The notes under the pieces are model-generated. The model made no database searches and was not told the origin of the DNA. It saw only the letters and a program-made list of their open reading frames with translations. From Ornithodoros turicata (lineage: Eukaryota > Arthropoda > Arachnida > Ixodida > Argasidae): DNA of 64,000 nucleotides. The position numbers and the translations under genes are program-made. Positions 1 to 13,200 of this stretch are shown one piece after another. How positions within the stretch are numbered: position 1 is the first letter of the stretch; each line of letters begins with the position of its first letter. The stretch covers positions 124,448,123-124,512,122 of the forward strand of contig NC_088202.1 of assembly GCF_037126465.1 (NCBI RefSeq), in the 5' to 3' direction.

Positions 1-1689
1 TTAATTCTCCTCTATAGCATATCGATAGGTCTGCGGTAGCGCGCTCCTGGCTTAACCTGTGTTTTTGTGCGTGAACGACAGCGATAGAAGTGTTCTGCTG
101 CATGCATCACGTTCCGTGCGTCAACATTCTCTATTGCATAGACCACTTTACTGTGTTCAAACAAGATGTGCCATCTGCGCATGCGCGGAGTTGGTGTGGG
201 CGAAACACACTGAACGCAGCCGTGCGAATGCTTTCCGCAAGTGTGCCATCGGCTGTGTTACACCGCTACATCGCTCTCGACTGTCTGTTTCTACAATACC
301 GGAAATAATTTAGAGCTCTGAAGGAATGAGACAAGTGCTGCTACAAGACGAAGTAATTCATGCAGTAGTAGTAGTAGTTGCTGTTCATGAACGGTATACA
401 ACACGACGATCCGTTTGCGCTGCACATCGACAACCAGACAGCCCGGCCACAAAGCATGCAACCGATCACGATCCTGTTGTAGTTTATTTGATATTTTCGC
501 TGAGCTAGTTCACTGCTGATACTGTGCGAGCGTACAAGTTACTGGAAGCACACAATTACTTCACCTTAGGCGAGCTGTTTGATCGGGGCGTTTCTGAAAA
601 CAGCGTTCATTTGTATGAGCGTATCTCACAAAGGCGATATGATGATTCACAAAAATGATTCACAGTCAACTGATTTCTCAGTTCTGCGTTGCGCGAAAAC
701 TGATTTCGCCACTCTTCCCCACCGAGTTGTGTACCCGAAGGATACCTGGCTCTGCGGCACACCAACGTTGCGTAAAAACGATCACTCCAGTTGATTTCTG
801 TTTTGCCCACACCAAGCAGACGATGTGCTGACTGCAGCGCCGCCGCAAGCCGTGACGTCTCGCGCGCAAATTAGTCTATACGACAATTCGTATATCGGGT
901 ATAATTCAAGTTTCACCATACTCCATGTGAGTTCCTTACACAGTAAGTCGACTGAAACAGTGACACGCTTTCTAGCTCACGTGGCCTCCGCTATATAGCT
1001 CAGAATGCTATAAGAGAAACCAAGTGTGCACTTCGCTGTTTAAAAATAATGCTGCTTTTTAAAGGGATGACGTTCTCATAATCCAGCACGACTGATGGCG
1101 ATGATATTCCGCAACAAAGAGTGTATAGCTGTTTCCCATCAGCGTTTACAGAATCTCTTGCGGAACGCAGAAACAGCGAAAGAAGTTTCGGTGCCATATT
1201 GCGAACCAAGCTCTATTCACAGTTCGTCGACAGCATCCTTTTTCTCCACAACAATCTTTAGCGGCGAATAAAGAGTGCAATGTATGGATATGTCCACGTA
1301 GGGCTGGAGAAAGTAGTTTAGTTCTTTTCAGGGGGATCTGTAATGTGAGTACAGACGAATACGTCTTGTCTCGTGTGATCAATTTGATCTCTCTCTCCCT
1401 CTTCAACATCTACATCTACTACTTCCTTTGCTATTTGCATGTTCTGAAGTAGCTTTGTCTGGAGTCACATCGCCATTTTTTTTTTCAATAACTCAATCAG
1501 CCGTTCAGCCTATGCCAGAATTGTGTTTTATTACAAAGAGTGCTTAATTCCCTGGACTTACTGTGTTTTCACTACTACCAGACTGGACTGTGTATATGCT
1601 TTTCCTTCATCGCCCGAATAAATTCGTAGCGGTTTGTGATATATGGGTAATACGTTTCTTGGCTCTTGACATTTTAAGCTGTATTGGCC
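1..1689. other. Intronic DNA, no feature recognised
   Basis: AT-rich DNA inside lab intron 1. Small open frames on both strands show no family motif. Nothing repeated elsewhere in the window was recognised. Confidence 0.5.
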
Positions 1690-2014
1690 CATGTCAGAGC
1701 CATGTCCAACACCGTCGAGGACTTCTGATGTTCTTGGAGTTCCTCTTGGCTACCGGCTTGCTCCAGACGCTGTAGGGTCCTCCCCTGCATCTCAAGGACC
1801 ATTGGCGCTTCTTTCATGTGCTTCTTCCGTTTGTGTGACGTAGCGTTGCGCAACCAGAGGACGGGAGTTCAAGAGTTGTACTTGCACATAACTTCATTTT
1901 CATATTTCACATCTCACGCTTCTCGTGTAATGGTGTAGTGCACTGCTCTCAAGCGGTGAATCACCCCAGGCCGTAGTCATGATTTAGTTGTTGTTGTTGT
2001 TGTTGTTGTTGTTG
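1690..2014 (+). mobile_element. Non-LTR retrotransposon 3' end with (TTG)n tail
   Basis: The last coding stretch reads HVQHRRGLLMFLEFLLATGL and ends at a stop near 1775, as in RNase-H-bearing LINE ORF2 proteins. The following 3' UTR matches, in reverse complement, the element at 33370-33730 and partly that at 8310-8645. It has a terminal hairpin ACTGC/GCGGT (1942-1946 with 1953-1957) and a (TTG)n tail at about 1988-2014. It is a 5'-truncated copy inside lab intron 1, transcribed opposite to lab. Confidence 0.75.
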
Positions 2015-3954
2015 TAGTGGACTCCTCATTTATGTGTGTGTGTGTGTAATGGACTCCAGCAATTCCAATCTACGCCAGACGCAGGACTGGCCTCTCTGTG
2101 GCAGACCTGAGCCGTGCTTGGGTCCCATTTTAGGGTTGCCGGCCGGGCCTGACCGGGCTTGGGTTCGTGTTTAAGGTAGCGGGCCGGGCCGAGCCGAGCT
2201 GGAAAATGGAGGCCCGTGTCTGTCTCTTCTTTCAAGTAATTAGCTAAAGGTTAATGCGATCCGGCCTCAGCTCGCTCAACTCGATTTTCGCTGACACGCA
2301 TTACACCACTAAAGATCAGGAGTGCCTGGTTCGAACCCTGACTCTTCCGTGAGTTATTGGAGGTTCACTAATACTTAGGCATTTGAAAGTTCTGTGTTTT
2401 TTTAGAGTGTCCCTAGATACTGCTCGGCTGGGTAAGTCGTCTTTCCTTGCGGTTAACAATGTGGTTTTGCCAACTCCATTGGGGGCAAAGGAATGTAATG
2501 GAAGCCAATCTCGTCGTCTCGACGGTCTTCAGTAGCAAATCGGGCTCTTTTAAGCGTGACGCAGTTGTAACAAGTTATTGAAAATTGTGTGTGGCACAGT
2601 ACAGCAGAGCACACCACAGCTACATCTTATAGAACTACCCTACCTGAAGGTTATGCAACACCCTAATGAAGAGCACGATGAGCTCGTTAATTAGTGGTAT
2701 CATCAATCAGTTAACCGTGGTCTTCCTGCCTTTTGTTCGGCAGATTGCTGTGGTTGCGCAACAACAGCGATAGACAGCGGCACGCATCATTCAGTGTCAT
2801 CGCGATTTGCATATGAATATCTCAACAGGCGCAGGGCAAATGCTTAATGCGTAAAATACTCGTATTTCGGTATATAAGCGCAATATTTTCCGATGATTGT
2901 GTTTCTGATCAGAGAGGGGCGATACACGCTGAACGTTTATATTTATGAATGTTGTTCATCCATAGTACGACACGCAGCAAATATTCGCAAACTTCTTGCT
3001 CGGGCTGTTGGGTGGTGTCCTCTAGTTCTGCATACTATACCGAACGTACATGGGCTCCACACTGAAGGCGTCATGCTTCTTACGAAAATAGCAACATCCA
3101 GCGAAACTTTAGTGGTCATTCAAGTAGTATTCTCCTCTTCTCTTTATTTTCCTCCTCAGAAGTGGAAAAGTGTAATAGAAGTTAATTTTACTGACAGTGT
3201 TACTAAAATTAAGATTGTACGACGTTAGTAACATGTACCTGAGCTTATGGGGAAAAGACACAGCACAAAAAAGGGCTGTCTTGTGCTGTTCTTTTTATGT
3301 TCCATCTTCTCAAAAAAAGATAAAAACACTGAAACTACTGTTTATTAACGTACAAGTAGTCTGCATTTCGTCAGGTACCGCAAATGCACGCTACTCCAAG
3401 AAAGCTTGTACATTATATCTTCTTTTTTATTTATTTATTAGCACTAAACATACCACCCCTTGTACGTTAATAAGTAGTATATATAATTTCAGTATTTTTT
3501 ATCTTTCTATCAGTTGTGTTGATCGCGCTTGACAAAGTTTCTGCATTCCTCGATTTATGTCTTCTCTCCAAGTTCAGGAACATGTTGCTTTGATTTCCTT
3601 GTTTATTTTTTATTTACTTATATTTCAATTTTTTTTGTTTAGGGAATAGCAAGCCGGCGTGCTGCATGGCTTACCTTTCCCTTTTCTTTTTTTTCTGCCA
3701 ACAACAACAACAAATAAGTTAATGATAAAGAATGGGGAAATTCGTCACTTAAGGTGCGGCCCACTACCCCAAGGCACAATGGGGCAGGATGTTTTTTCTG
3801 CCAATAAATCCTCCCCCCCCCCCCTTATTTTGAAAAGCACAGCTTAAACTTGCTGATACTTGTTGCGCGTTCTGTTTTCAGAAGTTGGTTCTTGGTGCTA
3901 TAGTGGTGCTTGCCGAATCCCCTGATTGCGTAGCACGGAACACGCTGAAAGCAA
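2015..3954. other. Intronic DNA: GC-rich patch, short T and C runs
   Basis: A (TG)n run lies at 2034-2048, and 2100-2200 is GC-rich with repeated GGCCGGGC. GGTTCGAACCC at 2329-2339 matches a tRNA B box, but no A box or cloverleaf was seen. The rest is AT-rich, with a C-run at 3812-3825. Confidence 0.45.
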
Positions 3955-4346
3955 CGCAGGGCCGGTGCTAGGGGTGTGGGGGGCCTGAGGCAAAGGCACA
4001 CCGCGGGACCTGCTTCACACCAGCAGTAATGAAAAGATAAGAAATGATAAGATTTTCGCAGTGGGAGATTTCAGCAGTACTGGAAATGGCAGCAGGAGAA
4101 AAGGGTGCGAAATCCTCGGTATATCTTGCAGGGTTGGCAGATTTTTCTTAAAAGTGGGACTGTTTCTCATCACATGACGGAATGGCACATAACACATTCT
4201 TCTCTCATTTTTGTTTTAGTCGAAGATCGCGCGTGCGATTAAGTGCATACTTGATATTTAAAAAAAAGTAATCCCTGGTTGAGGGCTCCGTGCGCTGGGC
4301 CTAAGGCGGTCGCCTTACTCCCCCCCCCCCTATCGCCGCCCCTAAA
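3955..4346. mobile_element. MITE-like element with imperfect GC-rich terminal inverted repeats
   Basis: The left end reads AGGGCCGGTGCTAGGGG and then a G-rich run and GCCTGAGGC. The right end, reverse-complemented, reads GGGGCGGCGATAGGGG and then a G run and GTAAGGCGACCGCC. The two ends are alignable inverted repeats enclosing about 300 bp of AT-rich sequence. Poly-C/G runs blur the alignment and no clean target duplication is visible. The element is non-coding and non-autonomous if real. Confidence 0.35.
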
Positions 4347-5683
4347 GCGACGTATAATGTGTAGCTGGGTTGCGTGCCTATGACCTCTCTTTTGAAATCA
4401 CGTGAGCAGTGACAAAACAAATGGAAGAGCAAATGTTTCAGAAATTGTTCAAATGGCGCCGAAATATGACGTAATACGCAAATACGCAACCGTCATATTA
4501 TATGCCGACCAGGAAGATATACGTCGTAATATGCCATTATACGATGCACGAATCATTTTAGAATTGTGTCGTTGTGATTGGTGATATCAGGAGAAACGTT
4601 AGGATATCCGTTAGAACGCATTAAAAATATATGCATCTTGCATCAACTTCCAGGCCCTACTGATAAGTATACTCAGGTCTATACCCTTCGCAGATCGATC
4701 ATGACAGATGCTGTCGGAATGTAAGTCAACCTTAATATTCGCCCAACTGTAATCGACACCGTTTTTACTGCGCATCTGTTCGCCTTTGTGTATACAACAA
4801 CAACTACATGAATGACGCTGGGATGGGGTTTTGCATATGCACTTGTGGTAGAATATCAGCTAGGGTACATGATTAGAGTACGGGACGGGTAAGTTAGAGA
4901 TTATCAACGATAAAAACATACATCCCAACTTGATCTAGATCATCAGTACGTCACGTGTTACAGCAACGGCCATATGGCAACTGAGCGGTTTCTGATGCAT
5001 GACAGAGGCAGCGGTCAATCGCTCCCCGCGAATTGTTCACCTTGGGTTGTGTGCTACACGTATAACTGTGACAGATAATCTTCGCTCAGAATGGATGCAC
5101 TCACGTGTTGTGAACACAGCTGCGTCCATCGCAAGCGTGATATATTTCTATGTTTCTATTTACAAATGCAGTCTTAAAGAATTACACAATAATGCCGCCA
5201 CATTATTAGCCATCACAAATTCGTCGTCTTCCGCTAGGTAATCTTTTAATGACCAGGAGAAATGTTTGACTTTTCAACATGCACAAGAGTCAACAGCCAG
5301 AGCCTCTTCACGTAATATATTATTTCGAAGCACGCTAATGGAAAAGTGAAACAGAGAGACACGCAGTCTACAATTTTGTTGTGAGTTTTTGTTTTGTATT
5401 TTGTTACATGTTCCTGAGGTCCGTGTACCGTAACGCACTGACCACGAAACAAAATAATGCAGGTACGTGGCTTCTAGCTACCAGCTCCATAAGAATGATA
5501 TGCTATATGACCCTCTGCCGCACTTTGAAGCCATCACGGTGCTTCAAAAGGGATGCTCAGTGGAGATAAATGTTGAAGAGCAACATTGATCAGAAATCAT
5601 TCATCTGTCTACACGTCTTAACTATAATTAGACTCTTAATGTAAGGACGAGATTTTGGAGGACCTGTAGCATCTCAGTGTTTT
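4347..5683. other. Intronic DNA, nothing recognised
   Basis: Moderately AT-rich sequence with only short, unsupported frames. No repeat shared with other parts of the window was noticed. Confidence 0.45.
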
Positions 5684-6105
5684 TTGCCTTTGTGTGTGCA
5701 TGCTTTTCTTACTTCTTCTGCACTCCGGTATAGGCTGGGCCACAGCACCACGGCGCTGTGTACAACTTGTGGTTTCCCGGCAACAATCCGACACATTCTC
5801 GAAGACTGCAGCCAGTACGTACGCGAGCGACGGGCCTTTAAATCTCAACTTGAAATGCTGGATCAGAGGCCATTCAACATCTGCAAAGTTCTCGGCCCGT
5901 GGAGCAACCCTGGACACCAGTGCCGTGGACTTGGCGCTCTTCTTTCCTTTCTGAGGGTCACCGGCCTCCTTCACGAACTGTAGGGATTTCCTTCCCTCGT
6001 CATCCTTTCATGTGAACCTTTTTGGAATGGGGTAGGGTCCTGCACTCAACGCAGGGAAACATCCCACATCATCATCATCCATTCATCTATGTTGTTGTTG
6101 TTCCT
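5684..6105 (+). mobile_element. Non-LTR retrotransposon ORF2 C-terminus and 3' UTR
   Basis: The frame from 5684 to 5983 encodes a LINE C-terminus. A Cys/His knuckle (CTTCG...RHILEDCSQY) is followed by a domain ending GALLSFLRVTGLLHEL. It aligns in style with the 29.5-30.1 kb element (CCHCG...EHILLHCPHY). The stop is at 5981-5983. The 3' UTR ends in ATC and TTG repeats near 6062-6103. It is 5'-truncated and sits in lab intron 1. Confidence 0.75.
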
Positions 6106-6289
6106 TCTTCTTCTAATTTTTATTTCTTTTTTTGTGTGTGGATATCATCCATATGCACTGATCACGACAGCCATGACATGGAAATTTCTCTTGCGACACT
6201 GGATCAGCAGCTATCATACGAAGAACACGAAGAACTTGATGTTTTAACATTTTTAACTTGACGTTTAACTTAACGTTTTAACTTGATAT

Positions 6290-8645
6290 GATGATAAGTG
6301 TCACGCGTACGTTCTGCAGGTATACTGTTGCAAGCTGGAGTTACCCACAGAATTTTCTTGTGGGTAGTTTCTTGTTTGCGACACAAAGATCCATCCGCAT
6401 GCAACAAGGGACCACGCCGGAAGTCATGTTGACTCATAGGTTACTACAGGGGAAGTGTCTTATGCCCCATACTTTTAAACCTTGTAATGGCGGTCCTTGT
6501 TTCCGCAGAGTCAATATCTCAGTCTTTGCTAATGACGTCTCGGTCTGGACAGTCGAGAAATCGAGATAAGCAATACAGCATCGCCTTCAGCATTCACTGG
6601 ATAGAATTTGGCACCGCTAACAGAGGTAGACATGAGCATATCAAATGAAAAAAAAAAAAAAACAGAAAAAAGCCCAGCATCGTTGGCCTTTGCTAGGAGG
6701 CATATGAATGTACTCCAACTTGTCCTGGAAGAAACAGCTCAAATTCCTTCCTAGATATCGGCGCACCGGTGGATCTCTGTCATCAGCCACTTTGCCAAGT
6801 GGGGAATAAATGAAAAGTCTCCAGTGGCCATCTACAAAGCTCTAGTCCAAGGAACAGTATTGTATAGCCTACATGTCTTGCACTGAATTTCACAGGCGCA
6901 AGAACAACGACTTCGGTATATCTCTTTATATTTTTACATTCAAACTCAAACTCAAGCTTCGGTGTATCCTTGCACGGAGCTCAAGGATCTGTCTCGGCGT
7001 ACCGGGGGCCGCTGAAACACGGATGATGATAGCCGAAGCCCGCGAAAACCGATCGAAGCCTTGCAGCTGAGGTAGACTATTCCAAACTACTTGCGCCTTA
7101 CACCGGTGCTATCTACTCATAGCGAAAGTTTGGCACTGGCAGCAAAGTAACGTATACAAATGCAACGTGGGAGCCCAAGGTTCCTTCGTCCACAGTAAGA
7201 CCAACAGTGACCATTGACCCGTGACGGCTTTCATTGCCACCACGCATGGGCGTCCCGAGAGAGGGGGGGCAAGGGGGGGGGGGGGGCAAGGGGGGCATGA
7301 TTAAAACTCACATATCGTCACAGTAATAATCTGAATCTTAGCCAGCGGATCCTCTGCATATCAGGGTTTCGATTGCCCTCATGCCACTTTGTTGTGTCTA
7401 TTGGTTGCTCCCCCCCCCCGCCCCGCCCAGAAATTATTTCTCCTACGCTGAAAAAAAATCCTGAGAGCGCCAACAATAACCAAGTTCATGTCAGACAATG
7501 TCAGTTCTCAAGCAGCTCGCAGCGGACAGGATGCATATAGCGGATATGCTGGCCACACTACAGTTTTTACTGAGGGATTCGCAAGCCGGGAATGCTCATC
7601 GTCTGCTGCATCGTCTCCCATACCGCACATCCTCAAATCGACTTAGCTATATGCTACCCTGTTGTTTCTACGAAGGATATTGCGTGATACCCCGCGAGCC
7701 TGGGTACAGTCTACTTGGATTCAAAGGCTGCTCTGCAATGCTGGCGGTCCTACAATGATAAGCCGTCATGGAGATTCGGGGGTCACTCGCCCCAGTTGTA
7801 ACGGGCATCCTCCACCACAGACCCAGCGTCTGAGTGCTAAAGGTCCCCCTTTATCCCTGCAGTGGATCCCGGGAACGAACAGGCCGACAGGATGGCAAAC
7901 GGCTGCCCATCACTCTCGGACGGTACCAATATCGATGTTGAAAGGTGACAGGAGGTCACTTTCGCCTCAGATAATCCAATCACTAGCTCTGCAGCAATGA
8001 AGTCAGGACATCACTGGCAGGGCCCTCATGTGTGGATCCAAATTTGTATTTTCTGTTCAGGAACATTTACCATGCTACTATTCCTGCACAAACTTCGCTT
8101 CAGCGTAATCTTCACTCCTATTCGTCACTCCGCACTCAAGTACAGGACCGAATATACTGTCGTACAAGGTTCTGTTCCAACTGTGCCGTCGTGGCGAACA
8201 CCGAGCATGTACTCATACGCAATGTGAGCTCTACGAAACGGAGAGGCGGTTATACTCCGTGCTCAGTTGAACACTGTCAGCAGGAAGCCATCCAACCTGG
8301 CTTCAATTGAGCGCCAGTGTAAGAAGCTTGTACAACACCGTCGAGGTCTTCAAATATTTATTGTGTTGCTTACGACCACCGGTTTCCCGCTGTCATACTC
8401 TTTCCCAACCATCGGTGCGTCTTTCCTTTCCTTTTTTCTCATTGCATCCTCCTTTTGTTCGGCATAGCACAGCCAACCAAGCATATACCTCCATTGTTCC
8501 GTGAACGACTTATACTTAGCTCATTTCACTTTATCCTATAACATCTCTCACCACATGTTCGACATGCAGTGGAGAAAGGTACACTGCTCCGCAGCAGTGA
8601 ACCACCCCATTTCACGGTCGTCATTTATCTGATTGTTGTTGCCAG
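6290..8645 (+). pseudogene. Decayed LINE: reverse transcriptase, RNase H and 3' tail
   Basis: Fragments in changing frames follow ORF2 order. Near 6400-6600 the RT palm reads RVNISVFANDVSVWTV, where the catalytic box expected as (F/Y)ADD is FAND. Degraded thumb/connection sequence runs to about 7760. Near 7860-7990 an RNase H remnant matches W-x-P-G-N-E-Q-A-D, followed by a C-terminal block (SLQRNLHSYSSL, NCAVVANTEHVL). Near 8325-8390 comes LVQHRRGLQIF. The 3' UTR ends with hairpin ACTGC/GCAGT (8583-8598) and TTG repeats near 8635-8641. A G-rich block at 7260-7300 and several stops and frameshifts break it. The 3' part matches 33370-34230 in reverse complement. It is an old, inactive copy. 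Confidence 0.75.
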
Positions 8646-9950
8646 TTAAGTGGTGACTATTCGCATTTTTCATGACCTGTAGGTGGTGCATCTACACTTC
8701 AACATGGCGGACGTATCCAGGTTGTCGCTTAATTTCGATTTTGAGATTTCTGAACTGCAATGTTAATTCTCGATGCGTTGAAGGCGAACGAGTATTAAAC
8801 GCTGCTCATATACTTCTGGCAGGCGTAACCGGGTTGTCCAAAGAGAAGGCTATATAGTTTTCGCGTATTATTTCCGAAGTTCCGGCGTGTTTGATCAACC
8901 ACATTTCGTGAAGGTGAATTTCACGTCTACCGGTTGCGAGGCCGAAATAGCAAGCAGCGAGTGTCCTGCGCTGAATGTGAGAGACACGTGAGAGACATGG
9001 AAGCACACGACATCTGCGCTGCAGTTCTCTTACAGCTAATATCTTCTAAGTTTGTAGCCCATGCGAATGTGTACGAATAGCGCGTGTACGAATGTAGTTT
9101 ACAAGTTACACAGTAATGTTGCGACATCCGTATGTCACTGGTGCGCATGTTTTTGGGAAACCTTAACTAAACGTCGCATTCTTTCTGCATTCTTTCCCAA
9201 GTGATTTGACGAGCTGATTCAAATGCAGTTACAAAACTGACTTGGTATACGTTTTCACTGTATCTCTTGCGCTTTCCTACACATAATGGCTATTCAAGTT
9301 TGAAACAAACTTGTTCTGTTTTGTCTAAACAAGTTTTCGCTTCCCTTCCTGACGTGAGTTGCACAGAAGTGTGCTTCAGAAAAAAAAGAAAAGAAAGAAC
9401 GTTCATCAGATATGTAGGCAGTACCGCTCCCAGAGCTCTGTCAGACACACACAAGCATTGCTGATGCTGTAACAGGTTTGCTGATTTTGAGTCGCTCAAT
9501 CCATTTCTTCCGAGGATGCGTCGAAGTATAGGCGTATTCTATGTGTTGAACGAAGAAAACGCGGAAAGACAAATGCTATCCCCTCGGCGCGCAGAGTTGC
9601 ATTGTGACACAGAACAAAACCAGTTTGGTTTAGTTCACTGGTCGTTGTCTGCAATGTTTACTTCATCCATGATTCCAACAGCAAAATACGGGTGCACCTC
9701 AGTGATTCATGCGGAAAAACAGCAACTTCTCCGCAAGTGTACGCGGGGTCGACCGGGTGTACCTGGTTTAGCTAGACCCGAGTTTCACCGCTGTGCGGCG
9801 TCGATTTGGCGAAAAACGCGAATACTCCAGTTGCTGATTAGAATATTTAGTTGACTGGTTGACCAAATGTGCATAACATGACCCAACGAGGTACGTAATA
9901 TACGTGCACTATTCGTAGACAATTTGACATATACGTAGAAAACTCCACAG
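8646..9950. other. Intronic DNA, nothing recognised
   Basis: Mixed-composition DNA between a LINE relic and a MITE. The frame at 9516-9854 has no domain signature. Confidence 0.45.
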
Positions 9951-10257
9951 GGCCCGTTTGCATAAAAGTTGGGTATGAGTCTCAGACTCATTTTCAATAT
10001 CCTTGGCAGTGCATGGAGCACGTGCTTGGTGCGCGTGCAGGAAGCGTTATCGACGGCTATTGAAAATGAGTATGATACTCCTCCGGTGGTGGTGGTGGTG
10101 GTGGTGGTGATGCCGTTGTCGGCCTCACACGTGTGGGCAACGTCACGACAGACGCCCTGGGGGAATGTGCGTCCTGGGCCGACTTCCTCAGAACATCATA
10201 CTACCACCACCACCAATGAGTGTGATACCCGTACTCAACTTTCATGCAAACGATCCC
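9951..10257. mobile_element. MITE-like element with about 40-bp terminal inverted repeats
   Basis: The left terminus starts GGGCCCGTTTGCATAAAAG and the right terminus, reverse-complemented, starts GGGATCGTTTGCATGAAAG. Pairing continues with few mismatches for about 43 bp to ...ACTCATT. A second inner inverted pair involves TTTTCAATA near 9992-10000 and TATTGAAAA near 10059-10067. No clear target duplication was found. A (GGT)n-flanked SINE fragment at 10085-10180 sits inside. The GGG start resembles PIF/Harbinger-type ends, but the superfamily is not settled. Confidence 0.6.
10085..10180 (-). repeat. SINE-tail variant with (GGT)n, nested in MITE
   Basis: The segment GTTGTCGGCCTCACA...GACGCCCTGG...GTGCGTCCTGGGCCGAC recurs on the opposite strand at 27538-27605. 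In both places a GGT/CAC microsatellite abuts the same side. The AGTCGGCCCAGGACGC part is also in the full SINEs at 20.0 and 27.8 kb. This is therefore a 3' fragment of a SINE variant ending in (CAC)n, inserted into the surrounding MITE. Confidence 0.6.
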
Positions 10258-13200
10258 AGTTGATATAACCCACGATTATATGCATCCTTTTTGCCCCCCC
10301 CCCCAACTTCAGTTTAATTACATTTTCAGTACTCGTGCTCTGTTTCGTATCGTTTCTGATCAGAATATTTTATTAACGTAATTATCTAAGTAAACAAGTA
10401 ACTGCTCAGATTGCACTTTGCTTTTAACTAACACAATAACAAAATCTTTTCTTACTGCGCTGACCATAGATTTGACATTACGACACATCGAGCACGGGAG
10501 TTATTTATGAGTCATTATATTCCTGTACCGCGTTTTGCCAAGTTATCATCGTACTCGTGAAAAACTGCTCCGGTCCACATTTTATGCACCGTTGTACGTA
10601 GCACTTCGCGTGTACGATCCCAATAAAGAACATTGAATGCGGAACTTACATATCAATGTAATAGAGCACCGGCATGTCTACGTAAATGCGAGTTTGTTTG
10701 TACATATACGAGGGTCTGAACGACTGCGTGTCAACCACTGGCAACTACCCGCAGTATAAACAACGCCCTCTCTTCGGACGCCAAAATCATTAATCTCACT
10801 TTTCGCCCTCCTGTAGCTGTCGTGAGAGGAGAGTTAAATTGTTTTGCTTCGGTTACATCACATACACACTTGGCACAATTGCTGTTCATGCGCACCTTCC
10901 ATCTATACTGATGCAAGAGAATACACGTTGACGCAAGCTTTTTGTGTCAGACGTCACGAGTGGTATCTATACAGTCGCTGCACGATTTCAAATTATGCAG
11001 GATATCAGGTTCATCTTGTGCACATAAAAGCCTTTCGGGCTCTTTGGATATTTCATGGCAGCGGTATACACTGCTTGGTTGTGCGGAATTACTTTCTTTC
11101 CCGTGGCTCCGTTAATTGTAAATGAAATAAGTGTACATAGGGAAGGTAAAGCTTTTACTGATATATCTTTTTCCGTTTCCGACACCGGCGCAACATGAAG
11201 TATAGAAGAATAGTCTCTGTTTGAAATATCGGCGGCGCCCGACCTAAGACTTCTGCTTCAATGCAAGTGTAGACGGGCATTATTTGCTGCGCTGTCAGGA
11301 AACGGTGTTAGCGGCATCACGACGTTGAGTGGGCGGTGAAAGAAACACACAATACTGATGTCCATTTGCATATGCTACTGCGTGTTTCGCTGGTCATTGT
11401 AATCTGATGCGACCTTTAGGCAAGGAAGTGTCTGGACAACTGACTGACTTTTTGTGTCTGGACAACGGCAGACGGCATCTGTGCCAAGAATCATGCAACC
11501 TTTGAATCTCCCCTAGAGTTCTCTGGCGTTATATGTTCTTTGCATGCGTGCTCAACTGACAATCTTTTATATCGGTAATTAAAGTTATATCTTGCCACGG
11601 CGTAATATAGAATTTAAGGTTAACAGCGTCACGTATTGTATAACAGGGAACGAAATGTAGTGCCGCAATAATTGTTACTTGTTTCGTTCGTCAGGTTCTC
11701 ATCTGGCTAATTGCGTGGCATTCTTGCAAGAATAATATCATAACTTCATAAGGTCGTAGAACGCTATGAGTTGTTAAATGTGAAACAGCTGCATTTCAAG
11801 ATAAAGGTCGTGTGGCTGCAGGAATTATGTTTCGTATTTTCACACTTGTCTGAAGTAATTGACACGCGCGCACATTTTAACAGTTTTCTCATAAAGCACG
11901 CGTCCCTTACTTATTAGCCTGAAAAGATCACACGCGCCATCCGTGTATGTATATACATCGGATGAAGGTATATATGAGTGTACATATTACAGGCAAATAC
12001 GAAACGAAAACTGCCTACACAAACACGTAGAAATTTTTTTTTCTCGTTTTCTTCACTAATTTCTTCCTTGTGCCCTGATGACCAATAATAGGGATGGAGA
12101 ATTATGGGATCATTTACGTGTACAGACATACAGGAAAAAGAAAAGAGGGATATACAATTGGTTGACTGCGGGCATTGTTCCAATCGCGCTGAGATGAACT
12201 AACTTTATGAACCATTGATCGGTAACGGTAAATCTTCGGCAAAACTATTTTTTTAAATGCTATTAAGTCTTTTTAAAAGGCTCTTAATGCCCTGTGAAAA
12301 ACGTACAATATCTTTTTTTTTGCATTGAAACTCTGGTGGTTACACGCATCACAAACAAAGTCTAGCGATCTTGTGGTTGTCACGGACGGGCCCTATCGTT
12401 TTACTATTGTACTTCATTATAGCCCGGTGGGTTTATTACGGCTATAAAAACAGAAAAAGTAAAAAATAAACTGGCTCACAAGTAATAAATATAGCTCGCG
12501 TGCTATTACAATGGTATTAACACATCTTTTTTTTTCTCTCTCTCTCTCTCGTCGCGAACGTTTAGACAGTGATAGCCGGCATCTTTACCACGACTCTTGT
12601 CTCTCGTGTTCATAGAAGTTAGTGTGTACCTTCAGCGTGCACCGCATGCACCTTAAAAGTGCTACAAGGAATATGTAGAAAAAAAAAAACTGATTCACTC
12701 TGGAGAGAAGTACACACAGAGCGAAAGGTTTTATATGACACAACTCGCTCCGCACACATACTCCCGCGGTCTCGACAATAACTACCAGTCTATATCTCAT
12801 TGTTTGTTGCTGTTTGTTTTTTTAGTAATTACGTTATCGATTTCACGCGCATATTTGTTATCACCCCAGTCATCAATATTGTTCAATCTCTTTGGTGGGT
12901 GCAGCACGCCGTCAGCGAAATATGTTTTAAAAGAAATATACAGCTGCAATGACGAGAGCACCCGAAAATGTCACCAACATTTTATGCAGACTGTGCCATT
13001 GCCCGTTCGCTGGTTCCAGCTGTTGCTTGACGTAGCGTGCACCTGGATTTACTGGACGAGAGGCTCAATACGACGCGTGGGGAAACATGTGGTTCCAGTG
13101 AAAATCCCCGGGGCATAGTGTTCTATGCTGCGTCTCATGTGACGCAACAGCGAGGACGGATGCTGCATTGGATGGAAACCCCATGACAGTGCTCGACCAG

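Noticed and set aside
2329..2339. Possible tRNA from GGTTCGAACCC
   Set aside because: Only a B-box match; no A box, acceptor stem or cloverleaf could be built around it.
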